64,000 nucleotides of DNA from Paenibacillus bovis (GTDB lineage Bacteria > Bacillota > Bacilli > Paenibacillales > Paenibacillaceae): positions 4,581,501-4,645,500 of the forward strand of contig NZ_CP013023.1 in the NCBI RefSeq assembly GCF_001421015.2, given 5' to 3'. Shown here one piece after another: positions 46,203 to 54,940 of the stretch (the stretch's first letter is position 1; the number at the start of each line of letters is the position of its first letter). The translations under genes and the position numbers were made by a program. The notes below the pieces were generated by a model. It was not told where the DNA came from and did not search any database. It saw nothing but the letters and a program-made list of their open reading frames with translations.

Positions 46203-46254
46203 TTATCTGTATGCTTCTTGTTATGCGTTTATCTGTATGCTTCCTGTTATCCGT
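46203..46254. repeat. 26-bp tandem duplication across the galK stop codon
   Basis: Two adjacent 26-bp units beginning TTATCTGTATGCTTC (46203-46228 and 46229-46254) differ at two positions. The second copy contains the galK stop codon, so the duplicate lies in the untranslated spacer towards galE. It looks like a recent slippage or unequal-exchange event. No function is implied. Confidence 0.75.
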
Positions 46255-47419
46255 TCCATTCCTCGACGCCATTACCGACGCCGCAAATGTAAAAGTCCGC
46301 TTCCAGTCCGGTACGTTCGCGGTAAGCCTGACCTACCTGCTGTACGAATAGATCAGTATCGTCCTCATGCACCAGTGATACCGTACAGCCGCCGAATCCC
46401 GCGCCTGTCATCCGGGAGCCGAGTGTGCCAGGAATCCGGCGCGCTTCCTCGACCATTACATCCAGCTCGGTGCAGCTGACTTCATACAGATCACGCAGGG
46501 ATTCATGAGAAGCGTTCATCAGTTCTCCGAACTGCTTTAGATCATCCTGACGCAGTGCTTCTACCGAAGCCAGTACACGGGCATTCTCTTCCACGACATG
46601 ACGGGCACGATCGCGTACAATGCTGTCCTGTATTTGTTCTTCCAGCAGGCCAAATTGCTCCGGTGTCAGCTGGGCGAGATAGCTCAGATTGTCCACATGC
46701 GGCTGCAATGCTGTGAGTGCGGCTTCGCACTGGGAACGGCGTTCATTGTACTTGGAATCAACCAATCCGCGACGTTTGTTGGTATTGCCGATCACCAGCT
46801 TGTATTGTCCGGTCCGGAAAGGCACACGTTTATACTCCAGCGTATCGCACATCAGCAGGATCGCATGATCCTTGACCCCGTTCGCTACAGCGAATTGATC
46901 CATAATGCCGCAATTCACACCGACAAATTCATTTTCCGCTCTCTGCGACATTACAGCAATTTCGACAGTGTCAATGTGACCTTGCTCCAGACTGAGCAGC
47001 GCGTATGCCGTCACAACCTCGATCGATGCCGAGGAAGAAAGACCCGATCCGTTTGGAATATTGCCGAAAAACAACAGATCATATCCGGATGATAATGAAG
47101 TTCCTCGTTCTTGCAAAACGGTCATTATACCAAGTGGATAATCCATCCATTCCTTGGTCGTTCCCAGCCCGATCTCGGGAAGCGCAAATGTTCCTTCCAG
47201 CTCGGGAAAATTGACGGAAGCCAGTCTGACTACCTTGTCGTGATTGGCACGAATCGCGAGTGCTGTGCCGAATTCCAGTGCTGCCGGCAGTACATAGCCG
47301 CCGTTATAATCAATATGTTCACCAATCAGATTTACACGTCCCGGAGCATGAAAAACGCGAATATCTCCACCTGTTCCGTACTTCTCGGTAAATGCCTGTT
47401 TCATCTGTTCCTGATTCAT
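46247..47419 (-). CDS. galK: Galactokinase
   Basis: GalK phosphorylates galactose, the entry step of the Leloir pathway. The 390-residue protein shows the galactokinase signature GRVNLIGEHIDYNGGYV, the ATP loop IPNGSGLSSSASIEV, the segment VGVNCGIMDQF and the C-terminal MTGAGFGGCTVSLV. AAGGTGG precedes the ATG by 8 nt. It is the first gene of galK-galE-galT. A sigma-A-like promoter with a catabolite-responsive element between its hexamers lies about 65-90 bp upstream. An AraC-type regulator is divergent. Confidence 0.96.
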   Translation of the reverse strand: MNQEQMKQAFTEKYGTGGDIRVFHAPGRVNLIGEHIDYNGGYVLPAALEFGTALAIRANHDKVVRLASVNFPELEGTFALPEIGLGTTKEWMDYPLGIMTVLQERGTSLSSGYDLLFFGNIPNGSGLSSSASIEVVTAYALLSLEQGHIDTVEIAVMSQRAENEFVGVNCGIMDQFAVANGVKDHAILLMCDTLEYKRVPFRTGQYKLVIGNTNKRRGLVDSKYNERRSQCEAALTALQPHVDNLSYLAQLTPEQFGLLEEQIQDSIVRDRARHVVEENARVLASVEALRQDDLKQFGELMNASHESLRDLYEVSCTELDVMVEEARRIPGTLGSRMTGAGFGGCTVSLVHEDDTDLFVQQVGQAYRERTGLEADFYICGVGNGVEEWNG

Positions 47420-47480
47420 GGGTTAATTCCACCTTATACATAAATTCAATCTGCTGTCAGTTCTGTTTTGTCCTGATCCC

Positions 47481-47510
47481 AGTATATCCTGAAAGCGCTA
47501 TGATATGTAA
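47481..47510 (-). promoter_or_regulatory. galK promoter with a cre-like CcpA site in the spacer
   Basis: On the minus strand TTACAT (complement of 47505-47510) and TATACT (complement of 47481-47486) are 18 bp apart, matching a sigma-A promoter at 9 of 12 positions. The spacer contains CTGAAAGCGCTATGA (plus strand, 47489-47503), close to the CcpA consensus TGNAARCGNWWWCA. CcpA bound here would block RNA polymerase, as expected for glucose repression of galactose use. Confidence 0.6.
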
Positions 47511-47685
47511 TGAACAGATGTGCTGTTTATATGGATAAATGTGACCTCACTGTTGTATAATTCTACTATAAAACAATCGTTATTCATAACTGGAATATCT
47601 ATCCATTTTGCATTACCCTTTTTACATCATCTATTTTATTGATATGTTATTTCAGCTTATGCGAATCAAGGAGGCCTCTGTAGCC

Positions 47686-48555
47686 ATGTTCGAAAAAACA
47701 TATCAGGTCGCTCCCAATCCCATCTTTCACGATGAAGGTATGCTGTATGTACTATTCACCGGAGAAAGTCAGACTCCGCCTTCCCACAGGCTGGGTCCCA
47801 AAATCTATGATTATTACCTGTACCATTACATTACCAGCGGTCAGGGGCAGTTTATTACCGAGAATCGCACATACAAGCTGAGTGCAGGCGACTCTTTTCT
47901 TATTCATCCCGGTCAGCTGGTCAGCTATGTATCCGATCGCCAGCAGCCCTGGCATTATCACTGGATGGCTTTTGCAGGAGAACAAGCGGAAAAATTGGCT
48001 GAGCATACCGGATTTCACGCCGGTTCGCCGGTTGCCCGTTCGGAGCAGCATGAAGATTCCGGACAGATCGGGCTGTATCTACAGTCCATGCTTCAGGCTT
48101 TTTATACCCAAAAAGAAAGCTCTGATCTGGCCGCTCTCGGTTATCTGCATCTGATTATGGCGGAAGCCAGCGAAAAGCTTACCCGGCAGGCAGCACTGCC
48201 TGGAGCCGAGTCTATCACCCGGCGAACAGTCAAACAAATGATCCATTATATGTCCAGCCAGTATGCGCATCCCGTATCGATCGAAGACATGTGCAGCAGT
48301 ATTGGCTATAACCGCGCCTATATGTCCCGTATTTTCAAAAAGGAAACGGGCATGACGCCTGTGACCTATCTGCTCAAACTCCGGATCGACAAAGCACGTC
48401 AGCTGCTGCGCGAGCGACCGGAGCTGTCCACTCAGCAGATTGCCGCTTCGGTGGGTCTAACCGATGCGCTGTATTTCTCCAAGCAGTTCCGCCGATTTTA
48501 CGGAGTCTCGCCCAGCCAGTATCGTGCTTCAATCCAGCCTCCGGGTGTGCTATAG
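47686..48555 (+). CDS. AraC-family transcriptional regulator, probable galactose/galactoside regulator
   Basis: The 289-residue protein has an N-terminal cupin-like sensor domain (KIYDYYLYHYITSGQGQF, SAGDSFLIHPGQ). The C-terminal pair of helix-turn-helix units includes PVSIEDMCSSIGYNRAYMSR and STQQIAASVGLTDALYFSKQ, with the family signature FRRFYGVSPSQYR. The ATG at 47686 follows AAGGAGG; earlier in-frame starts lack a site. It is divergent from galK with a shared control region, so regulation of the gal operon is likely but inferred. The ligand is unknown. A bidirectional terminator follows. Confidence 0.88.
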   Translation: MFEKTYQVAPNPIFHDEGMLYVLFTGESQTPPSHRLGPKIYDYYLYHYITSGQGQFITENRTYKLSAGDSFLIHPGQLVSYVSDRQQPWHYHWMAFAGEQAEKLAEHTGFHAGSPVARSEQHEDSGQIGLYLQSMLQAFYTQKESSDLAALGYLHLIMAEASEKLTRQAALPGAESITRRTVKQMIHYMSSQYAHPVSIEDMCSSIGYNRAYMSRIFKKETGMTPVTYLLKLRIDKARQLLRERPELSTQQIAASVGLTDALYFSKQFRRFYGVSPSQYRASIQPPGVL

Positions 48556-48629
48556 ATATCTGCCGGATGTACTATGGGTATCTATCGATATTTTCCCAAT
48601 CAAATATCCAGATCAATGGCATCCCATAC

Positions 48630-48663
48630 AAAAAAGGCTCCCACGATGAAGGGAGCCTTTTTC
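48630..48663. terminator. Bidirectional terminator
   Basis: AAAAAAGGCTCCC pairs with GGGAGCCTTTTT around an 8-nt loop, with A/T runs on both sides. It can serve both the AraC-type regulator and the convergent aldo/keto reductase gene. The rest of 48556-48889 shows no feature. Confidence 0.85.
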
Positions 48664-48889
48664 AGGTATGTGTTATCATTCATTCAATAGCATCGCAGAT
48701 TATAAAAGGGGCTATAGGGAATAAAGTCATAATCCGAGTCTGTAGACCCTAATTTTCTGCAATCCCAAGCACATTGTAGCGGTTAATCCTCTGTAATCTC
48801 CAGCACTTTGCAGAACCTGTGATACTTGATTGAACAAGTTTGTTCGATAAAGGTCATGCTGGATGTTGCCCTGCTACCCTGCGTAATGT

Positions 48890-49900
48890 TTATTCACTGT
48901 GTTCTGCCGATGATTTGAGGATCGTATCAATACGCTGCAGTTCTTCGGCAGAGAATTCCAGATTGTTCAGCGCTACGATATTCTCTTCGATCTGGGATAC
49001 ACGACTCGCTCCGATCAATGCGGAGGTCAGACGGCCATGACGCAGTACCCAGGCCAGCGACATCTGTGCCAGACTTTGTCCGCGTGCAGCAGCCAGCTGA
49101 TTGAGGGCGCGAACTTTGCGGATCGTCTCGGGCTTGATTTGATCTTGCTTGAGGAAGACCGAGGAACCGGCAGCACGGGAATCTTCCGGTACACCATTCA
49201 GGTATTTGCTGGTCAGTACACCCTGCTCCAGCGGACAAAAAGCAATACTGCCTGCTCCCAAATCATCCAGCGTATCCTGCAGACCATTCTCAATCCAGCG
49301 GTCCAGCATAGAATAACGCGGCTGATGAATCGTCAGCGGAGTACCAAGCTCTTTGAGGATGCGCGCAGCTTCGCGGGTCTGCTCTGCATTGTAGCTGGAG
49401 ATTCCGACGTATAGCGCTTTACCGGAACGCACAATGTGATCCAGCGCCATCATTGTTTCTTCCAGTGGTGTCTCCGGATCAAATCGGTGAGAGTAGAAAA
49501 TATCCACATATTCCAGACCCATCCGCTTGAGACTCTGATCCAGACTGGCGACCAGATTTTTACGGGAGCCCCATTCGCCGTAAGGACCCGGCCACATATA
49601 ATAACCAGCTTTGGTCGAGATGATCATTTCATCACGATAAGCAGCCAGATCATGCTTGAGCACCTGACCAAACGTCTCCTCGGCCGAGCCTGCCGGAGGG
49701 CCGTAGTTGTTAGCCAGATCAAAATGAGTAATTCCCAGATCAAAGGAGCGTGTCAGCATCTCTCTGGAATTCTCATACGAATTGATTCCTCCAAAATTAT
49801 GCCACAATCCCAGCGAGATCGCAGGCAATTTCAGACCGGTACGACCGGTACGATTATACTTCATATTCTCATAACGATTTTCCGCCGCTACATATACCAA
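48890..49900 (-). CDS. Aldo/keto reductase, YghZ (L-glyceraldehyde 3-phosphate reductase)-like
   Basis: This cytoplasmic NADPH-dependent reductase belongs to the Kv-beta/YghZ group. The 336-residue protein shares long segments with Escherichia coli YghZ as remembered: LPAISLGLWHNFGG, GITHFDLANNYGPPAGSAEE with the catalytic Tyr, YVDIFYSHRFD and LIGASRVSQIEEN. The TTG at 49900 is preferred. AAGGGTGGG lies about 7 nt upstream, and the product then begins VYVAAENRYENMKY, matching the YghZ N terminus. A GTG at 49912 is possible but touches that site. The true substrate here is not known. Confidence 0.88.
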   Translation of the reverse strand: MVYVAAENRYENMKYNRTGRTGLKLPAISLGLWHNFGGINSYENSREMLTRSFDLGITHFDLANNYGPPAGSAEETFGQVLKHDLAAYRDEMIISTKAGYYMWPGPYGEWGSRKNLVASLDQSLKRMGLEYVDIFYSHRFDPETPLEETMMALDHIVRSGKALYVGISSYNAEQTREAARILKELGTPLTIHQPRYSMLDRWIENGLQDTLDDLGAGSIAFCPLEQGVLTSKYLNGVPEDSRAAGSSVFLKQDQIKPETIRKVRALNQLAAARGQSLAQMSLAWVLRHGRLTSALIGASRVSQIEENIVALNNLEFSAEELQRIDTILKSSAEHSE

Positions 49901-49978
49901 AGTAATTCCCACCCTTCAGCTGAATAAAATCCATATATCCTCACAAATCATACCGGAAGCGTTATCATTATGCAATCA

Positions 49979-50719
49979 TCATTCTGCCAGCAGCTGCTGT
50001 ACCTTTTTCATTACCTGTCCCATTGGATCGGTAATGAGCAGATCGGCATGACGGTCATGTGCTGTTGACGAAGCATTCATTAATACAGTATGTCTGCCTT
50101 TGAAATACGTAATAAAACCGGCGGCCGGATATACAGTTAAGGAAGTCCCGCCAATAATAAGCAAATCTGCTGACATTAGCGCTGCTACCGCCCGGTCAAT
50201 AACCTCTCCATCCAGTGACTCTCCATACAGCACCACATCCGGGCGAATAATGCCTCCATCGACCGGACAGCGCGGCACACCGGATTGAGCCAGTACATCG
50301 GACAGCGTATATTGTCTTTTGCACTCCATGCAGTAATTACGGTGTACCGAGCCATGCAGCTCCAGTACATTATGGCTGCCGGCTTTTTGATGCAATCCAT
50401 CGATATTTTGGGTGATAATCGCCTGCAGCTTGCCCTGCTGCTCCAGCTCCGCCAATAGCTCATGCACCGGATTGGGCTGTACATCCGGGTATAGCATTTT
50501 GGATCGGTAAAATTCATAAAACAGCTCCGGCTCCCGGTCAAAAAATGGACGGCTCAACATTTCTTCCGGTGAGTATCCACGCTGTCCTATTTCCTGATAC
50601 AACCCGGCAGCCGAACGAAAATCCGGTATACCACTCTCGGTTGATGTTCCTGCTCCGCCAAAAAAGACAATTCGGCTGGATTCCCTGATCCACTCTGCCA
50701 GCTGATTTACTTTATCCAT
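49979..50719 (-). CDS. NAD-dependent protein deacylase (sirtuin/CobB type), fourth zinc ligand changed
   Basis: Sirtuins remove acyl groups from lysines using NAD. The 246-residue protein has GGAGTSTESGIPDFRS for NAD binding, ITQNIDGLHQKAG, the catalytic histidine in LELHGSVHR and IIRPDVVLYGE. The zinc finger reads CMEC followed after 16 residues by CPVD, so the fourth cysteine is Asp. The ATG at 50719 follows AAGGGAG; a much longer frame from 50944 runs into the next gene and is rejected. It lies 73 bp after the HAD phosphatase gene and upstream of the aldo/keto reductase. Confidence 0.93.
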   Translation of the reverse strand: MDKVNQLAEWIRESSRIVFFGGAGTSTESGIPDFRSAAGLYQEIGQRGYSPEEMLSRPFFDREPELFYEFYRSKMLYPDVQPNPVHELLAELEQQGKLQAIITQNIDGLHQKAGSHNVLELHGSVHRNYCMECKRQYTLSDVLAQSGVPRCPVDGGIIRPDVVLYGESLDGEVIDRAVAALMSADLLIIGGTSLTVYPAAGFITYFKGRHTVLMNASSTAHDRHADLLITDPMGQVMKKVQQLLAE

Positions 50720-50792
50720 ATGGTTATCACTCCCTTGTTTGTAGTTGAAGTCTGTACTCGTGTGGCAAAAAAGCAGATCCGGCTCGTCTTTG

Positions 50793-51566
50793 CTACTCTG
50801 TGGATCTGATCTGCAGCTCTCCGTAATGCTGAATAACAATATCTGCATCCGGCAAATGTCCAGTATCCCCTGCAGTCGGCGAGATCCCGATACAGCAGGC
50901 CAGACCGGCCTGACGGCCCATCTGCATATCGGCATTGCTGTCACCGATCAGCACTGTACGTTCCGGCAGAACCGATAGACGCTCACAGGCCAGCAGAGCC
51001 AGATCTGGCGCAGGCTTGCCTGCTGATACCTGATCACTGCCGATCATCCCGGTAAAATAATTTTCCAGTCCGCTCCAGCGTAGATGCTTGATAGCTTCGG
51101 AAGTATAATCCGAGGTCACCACCGCCATCGGTATACTGGCCTGGCGGCACCTGTCCAGCAGCGGTACCAACTCCGGCAGCGGCTGAACAGGCTTCGATTG
51201 TTCCATATGCTCCATTGCCTGACGGCTGAACTCTGTAATATGCCGCACCGCTTCGTCCCATGGTATGCCCGCGCTATACAGCTGCCAGGAAAGTATAGCT
51301 ATTGTCTCCGGGGCAGACGCGATAGCTATTGGGCCGCGTGGATCATAACCAACCAAGCGGCCGGAAGGATCATAGATCGTTCCCATCACCTTTTCCCGGT
51401 GGCCTGTAAAGGAATGACCACGCTCCTGCAAAAAAGCTTCTATACGACTGAGCAGCTGCTCTGCCCACTGGCCCCATAACTGCATAAAATCGAGCAATGT
51501 TCCATCCTTGTCCCATAGTATGGCATCGCAATGAATCTGGCGTGACTGGTAGATGATAGTTGCCAC
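50793..51566 (-). CDS. HAD-superfamily phosphatase
   Basis: This haloacid-dehalogenase-like hydrolase probably removes phosphate from a small metabolite. The 257-residue protein has motif I WDKDGTLLD with the nucleophilic Asp, motif II AVVTSDYT, motif III GKPAPDLALLA and motif IV IGDSNADMQMG. An alpha-helical cap lies between motifs I and II, as in phosphoglycolate phosphatase-type proteins. The GTG at 51566 is chosen because AAAAGGAGA lies 6 nt upstream. That purine stretch is itself part of the longer frame beginning at ATG 51584. The substrate cannot be inferred. Confidence 0.88.
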   Translation of the reverse strand: MATIIYQSRQIHCDAILWDKDGTLLDFMQLWGQWAEQLLSRIEAFLQERGHSFTGHREKVMGTIYDPSGRLVGYDPRGPIAIASAPETIAILSWQLYSAGIPWDEAVRHITEFSRQAMEHMEQSKPVQPLPELVPLLDRCRQASIPMAVVTSDYTSEAIKHLRWSGLENYFTGMIGSDQVSAGKPAPDLALLACERLSVLPERTVLIGDSNADMQMGRQAGLACCIGISPTAGDTGHLPDADIVIQHYGELQIRSTE

Positions 51567-51630
51567 TGATGATCTCCTTTTCATGGTGCTGTACTCTTCC
51601 TTATTAGTTTACCCCCAAAACCGTCTATAC

Positions 51631-51679
51631 AAAAAGCAGTGTCTTCCCCCGGAAAAAATGACGGAAGAAAACACTGCTT
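51631..51679 (-). terminator. Rho-independent terminator downstream of the anchored hydrolase gene
   Basis: AAGCAGTGT-CTTCC pairs with GGAAG-ACACTGCTT (3-nt bulge), and T residues follow on the minus strand. It lies about 40 bp after the stop of the hydrolase gene at 51719. Confidence 0.78.
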
Positions 51680-51718
51680 GGATATACGGCTCGTTATGGA
51701 TAATGTTAATCAGAGCGA

Positions 51719-52531
51719 TTATTTTTTGCTGTCTGAAGGAAATGCTTTCATCCAGCTGATCAGAGCGCTGACCGTCTGGGCACGCTGTTCTTTTTCGCTG
51801 ATTTTGGCAGGCTGATCGCCTTTCTGTTCACCATAGCTGCCGAATTGTCCGTGATTACCGCCTTCTACACTGTAATAGGCTGTATCCGCTGGCAGCAGCG
51901 AACGGGAAGCTTCATACTTGTCTTTTTGCAGTACGCCGTCATTGGAGCCTGTGATCGACATCACCGGCAGACCCAACTCTGCCAGATTACCATTTTGATC
52001 CGGATAGGACGCCAGGAAAAAGACACCCGCAATCCGGTCCGTATGAGCTACTGCATACCGCGAAGCAAATACGCCGCCCAATGAATGTCCCCCGATCACA
52101 AACTTTTCATCGGGATGACTGCTGATTACTGCATCGGCTGCATCCGCTTTGGTAAAGGCAAAATTAAATGGAAATTTCATAATATATACGGAGTGACCCG
52201 ACGCAGCCAGATCTCTGGCAAAAAGACTGTACGCTTCCGGTTTCACCCGTGCTCCAGGATAGAAAATCACACTATTGCCTTTCGGCTTGGCCGCATCAAA
52301 TGCTATCCAGTTCTCTGTCGTATGTACGGTTACCTTTTGCTGCTGTGCCGTCAATGCCTGTTCTGCTTGTTCTGTCGGTCCATAAGGTGTCAACAAATAC
52401 CAGGCTGCCAGTCCGCCTACAATAAGCAGCACAATCAGAATACCAAGCAGAATTTTGCCAATCTTACCGGCACGTCCGCCGCGGCGGCTGCCTCCATAAC
52501 TTCCTGCATATTTACGTTTCCGTCTAAACAT
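51719..52531 (-). CDS. Membrane-anchored alpha/beta hydrolase
   Basis: The 270-residue protein has a very basic, Gly-rich N terminus (MFRRKRKYAGSYGGSRRGGR) and one membrane helix (about residues 24-44, KILLGILIVLLIVGGLAAWYL). An extracytoplasmic alpha/beta-hydrolase domain follows. The nucleophile elbow is IGGHSLGGVFASRYA, an acidic residue is likely in TGSNDGVL, and the histidine lies in EGGNHGQFGSYGEQ. This pattern resembles small carboxylesterase-like proteins of Firmicutes. The ATG at 52531 follows AAGGAGAA; an ATG at 52738 in frame would add 69 residues without a site. The substrate is unknown. Confidence 0.85.
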   Translation of the reverse strand: MFRRKRKYAGSYGGSRRGGRAGKIGKILLGILIVLLIVGGLAAWYLLTPYGPTEQAEQALTAQQQKVTVHTTENWIAFDAAKPKGNSVIFYPGARVKPEAYSLFARDLAASGHSVYIMKFPFNFAFTKADAADAVISSHPDEKFVIGGHSLGGVFASRYAVAHTDRIAGVFFLASYPDQNGNLAELGLPVMSITGSNDGVLQKDKYEASRSLLPADTAYYSVEGGNHGQFGSYGEQKGDQPAKISEKEQRAQTVSALISWMKAFPSDSKK

Positions 52532-52952
52532 AAGTTCTCCTTCCACTTCAAGTCCGGTCAGTATGAATTCTGCCGGATCAGGAATTGGGTTCATGCGCAG
52601 CAGCTTGCATTTCGCTTGTGCCGGTATGAATATATTCCCTGTATCCGCAGCCCTGCCGGAGCCTTGCTGATATACAAGAACAGCCTGTTTCCCTGGCAGG
52701 ACAACAGGCTGCTCTATGTGTAGTATACCACTTTCCATATGACGGAATACACTTTCACTTGTGTTTCAGACCAAAATAGTTATTTTGGAGTAAGAATTGG
52801 GACCACGTGATGATATCGATATTTTTGATCTTTTGGACCAATACATACTATCTGGTAAACCTGTGATGCCCTCTGGTTACCCGGCAATACGCTCCGGTAA
52901 AGCTTTGTTTATTTTTTATGCACACGTCTGCAAAAATAATTAAACGTAGGAC
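52532..52952. other. Intergenic region without a recognised feature
   Basis: These 420 bases separate two minus-strand genes. No gene is supported, and no clear terminator was found after kdgA, only weak imperfect dyads near 52851-52895. A promoter for the anchored hydrolase is expected but not identified. Confidence 0.4.
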
Positions 52953-53615
52953 TTAACCTTGTTTGGCTTCACGATATACTTGCATATACTGCTCGGCTTT
53001 TTGACGTACCAGACTGAGGTTGCCTGTTTTGACAGCTTCTGTAGTGAGATCCGAACCGATTCCTACAGCAACTGCTCCGCCTTTGATCCATTCTCCCAGA
53101 TTGTCGAGCGATACTCCACCTGTTGGCATAAAATTGGCCTGCGGCATAGGACCTTTGAGTGTTTTGATAATAGATGGCTGATACAGATTGCCCGGGAACA
53201 ATTTGACAATATCCACACCCAGCTCCAGTGCATGCTGAACGCCTTCCAATGTCGTTACTCCCGGCAGTACAGGCACACGGTACAGGTTGCAGATTTTGAC
53301 TGTTTCCGGATTCAGAGATGGCCCTACGACGAATTCGGCACCTGCCATAATCGCTGCCCGCGCTGTCTGCGGCTCCAGTACCGTGCCTGCTCCAATAATA
53401 GCAAAATTATCGCCATCGGATTTCCAATTGTACATCCGGCTCAGCTTCTCGATAGCACCCAGTGCTCCCGGTACTGTCAACGTCACCTCGATCACTTTGA
53501 TACCCCCGGCGATAGCCTGTTCCGCCATAGCAAATACCTGATCGGCAGAATCTCCGCGCAGTACAGCGACTACACCGTTATCCATCATTTTTTGCAGCAG
53601 TTGTAATTTTTTCAT
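52953..53615 (-). CDS. kdgA: 2-keto-3-deoxy-6-phosphogluconate (KDPG) aldolase
   Basis: This class I aldolase splits KDPG to pyruvate and glyceraldehyde 3-phosphate, ending the hexuronate/Entner-Doudoroff branch. The 220-residue protein has the catalytic Glu43 in IKVIEVTLTVPGA and the Schiff-base Lys138 in VDIVKLFPGN, plus FMPTGGVSLDN for phosphate binding. Ribosome site GAGGAG precedes the ATG. It lies 146 bp downstream of kdgK on the same strand, a normal pairing. Confidence 0.94.
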   Translation of the reverse strand: MKKLQLLQKMMDNGVVAVLRGDSADQVFAMAEQAIAGGIKVIEVTLTVPGALGAIEKLSRMYNWKSDGDNFAIIGAGTVLEPQTARAAIMAGAEFVVGPSLNPETVKICNLYRVPVLPGVTTLEGVQHALELGVDIVKLFPGNLYQPSIIKTLKGPMPQANFMPTGGVSLDNLGEWIKGGAVAVGIGSDLTTEAVKTGNLSLVRQKAEQYMQVYREAKQG

Positions 53616-53761
53616 ATCATTACTCCTCTTTTATCGAAATTAGATTAGCAATACATCCATACACCTGTCAGAACTGGTTATGTCCTGCGGGTATCTGTCT
53701 ATCAAAGACCTTAATCCCGTAATCTCATAATCTACGATTAGCAGCCTCTGCAATCATCCAA

Positions 53762-54724
53762 TTAACGCTCTACATGAGCTTTATTGTTCAGCTTCGCCTG
53801 CACCTGTGCATCGGTCGGTAGTGCTTCCCAGTCCCCAACCGCCTGAATCACCATCGAACCGTTCAGATTGCCCAGCCGTACTGCTTCTTCAATCGTATAT
53901 CCGCGCAGCAGTCCTGTAATAAAGCCGGCACAGAATCCATCGCCAGCACCTACCGTATCCAGTACACGTTCTGCTTTAAAATAAGGAACTTCCAGGGTAT
54001 TTTCCTTTTCGACCACATATGTGAGATCCGGGCCCCCTTTCACGATGCTGACTGCACGCAGTCGGCGCAGCCGGGCAAAAATCTCGTTTTGATCTTCTGT
54101 CTCGTACAGTAAGGCCAGCTCATCCAGACCGGGCAGGAAATAATCACATTTTTCTGCCAGAGCAAGCAGGATCCGCCGTGCTTCTTCCAGTGTCCACAGC
54201 TTCAGCCGCAGATTCGGATCAAAACATACCGTTACTCCGGCTTCCCTTGCGATATCCATCGCTCGGTTTACGGTAGCAAGCCCGGATTCACTGATCGCCG
54301 CCGTAATGCCGGTTACATGCAAAATGCGGGTATTACGGATATAATCTTCATCCAGATCTTCCGGTGTCATCCGGCTGGCCGCAGACAGCTTGCGGTAATA
54401 ATATACAGAAGCATGACCTGACGCGTTTTCACGCAGCATTAGTCCGGTAGGCTCTCCTGTTGCCAGAATCGAGCGGGATACATCCACGCCTTCTCCCCGG
54501 ATCGACTTCTGGATCATATGCCCCAGCGGATCATCGCCGAGCCGACCGCACCAGCCGGCCGAGTGACCCAGACGTGCAATACCGATCGCCAGATTGCTCT
54601 CCGCACCGCCAAAAGATTTGCGCAGCTGTGAGGCGTATTCCAGTCCGCGGGAGTCTTCCGCAGTCAGCAAACCCATGGATTCCCCGAAAGTGACCACTTC
54701 CGGATAACCATTCTGATTATTCAT
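53762..54724 (-). CDS. kdgK: 2-keto-3-deoxygluconate kinase (PfkB family)
   Basis: KDG kinase phosphorylates 2-keto-3-deoxygluconate to the substrate of KdgA. The 320-residue protein shows the PfkB N-terminal motif FGGAESNLAIGIARLG, the segment VCFDPNLRLKLW and the C-terminal signature DTVGAGDGFCAGF with the catalytic Asp. The ATG at 54724 follows CAGGAGG; an upstream ATG at 54841 in frame lacks a site. Two LacI/cre-like operator sequences lie upstream. No kdgR or uronate isomerase gene is in the window. Confidence 0.93.
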   Translation of the reverse strand: MNNQNGYPEVVTFGESMGLLTAEDSRGLEYASQLRKSFGGAESNLAIGIARLGHSAGWCGRLGDDPLGHMIQKSIRGEGVDVSRSILATGEPTGLMLRENASGHASVYYYRKLSAASRMTPEDLDEDYIRNTRILHVTGITAAISESGLATVNRAMDIAREAGVTVCFDPNLRLKLWTLEEARRILLALAEKCDYFLPGLDELALLYETEDQNEIFARLRRLRAVSIVKGGPDLTYVVEKENTLEVPYFKAERVLDTVGAGDGFCAGFITGLLRGYTIEEAVRLGNLNGSMVIQAVGDWEALPTDAQVQAKLNNKAHVER

Positions 54725-54790
54725 TATCCATCCTCCTGATTCGGCATCGAACTCATGCCGTGGTATGTAGCTGGTCATATTATCCATTTT

Positions 54791-54865
54791 CGCAACCGCT
54801 TTCTTTGTTGTCAATGATGCAGCTTCATCATATATACACAATTTTAATGACAGAGAGCGCTTTCT
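54791..54865 (-). promoter_or_regulatory. Two LacI-family/cre-like operator candidates upstream of kdgK
   Basis: The sequences AGAAAGCGGTTGCG (complement of 54791-54804) and AGAGAGCGCTTTCT (54852-54865, nearly palindromic) have the central CG and flanking purine/pyrimidine pattern typical of LacI-family operators and CcpA cre sites. They lie between the divergent kdgK and acyltransferase genes. They could bind a KdgR-like repressor or CcpA; neither can be distinguished by eye. Confidence 0.45.
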
Positions 54866-54940
54866 ATTGTGAATTTAATCACAATATTAAAATCTTTTTT
54901 GTCTTATTTTTAAATCATCAGAATTTGTGGAGGGAAAATG

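Noticed and set aside
50720..50944. Sirtuin extension to an ATG at 50944
   Set aside because: It would overlap the 3' end of the HAD gene and adds a Cys/Arg/Ser-rich segment typical of a shadow frame; ATG 50719 has a clear ribosome site.
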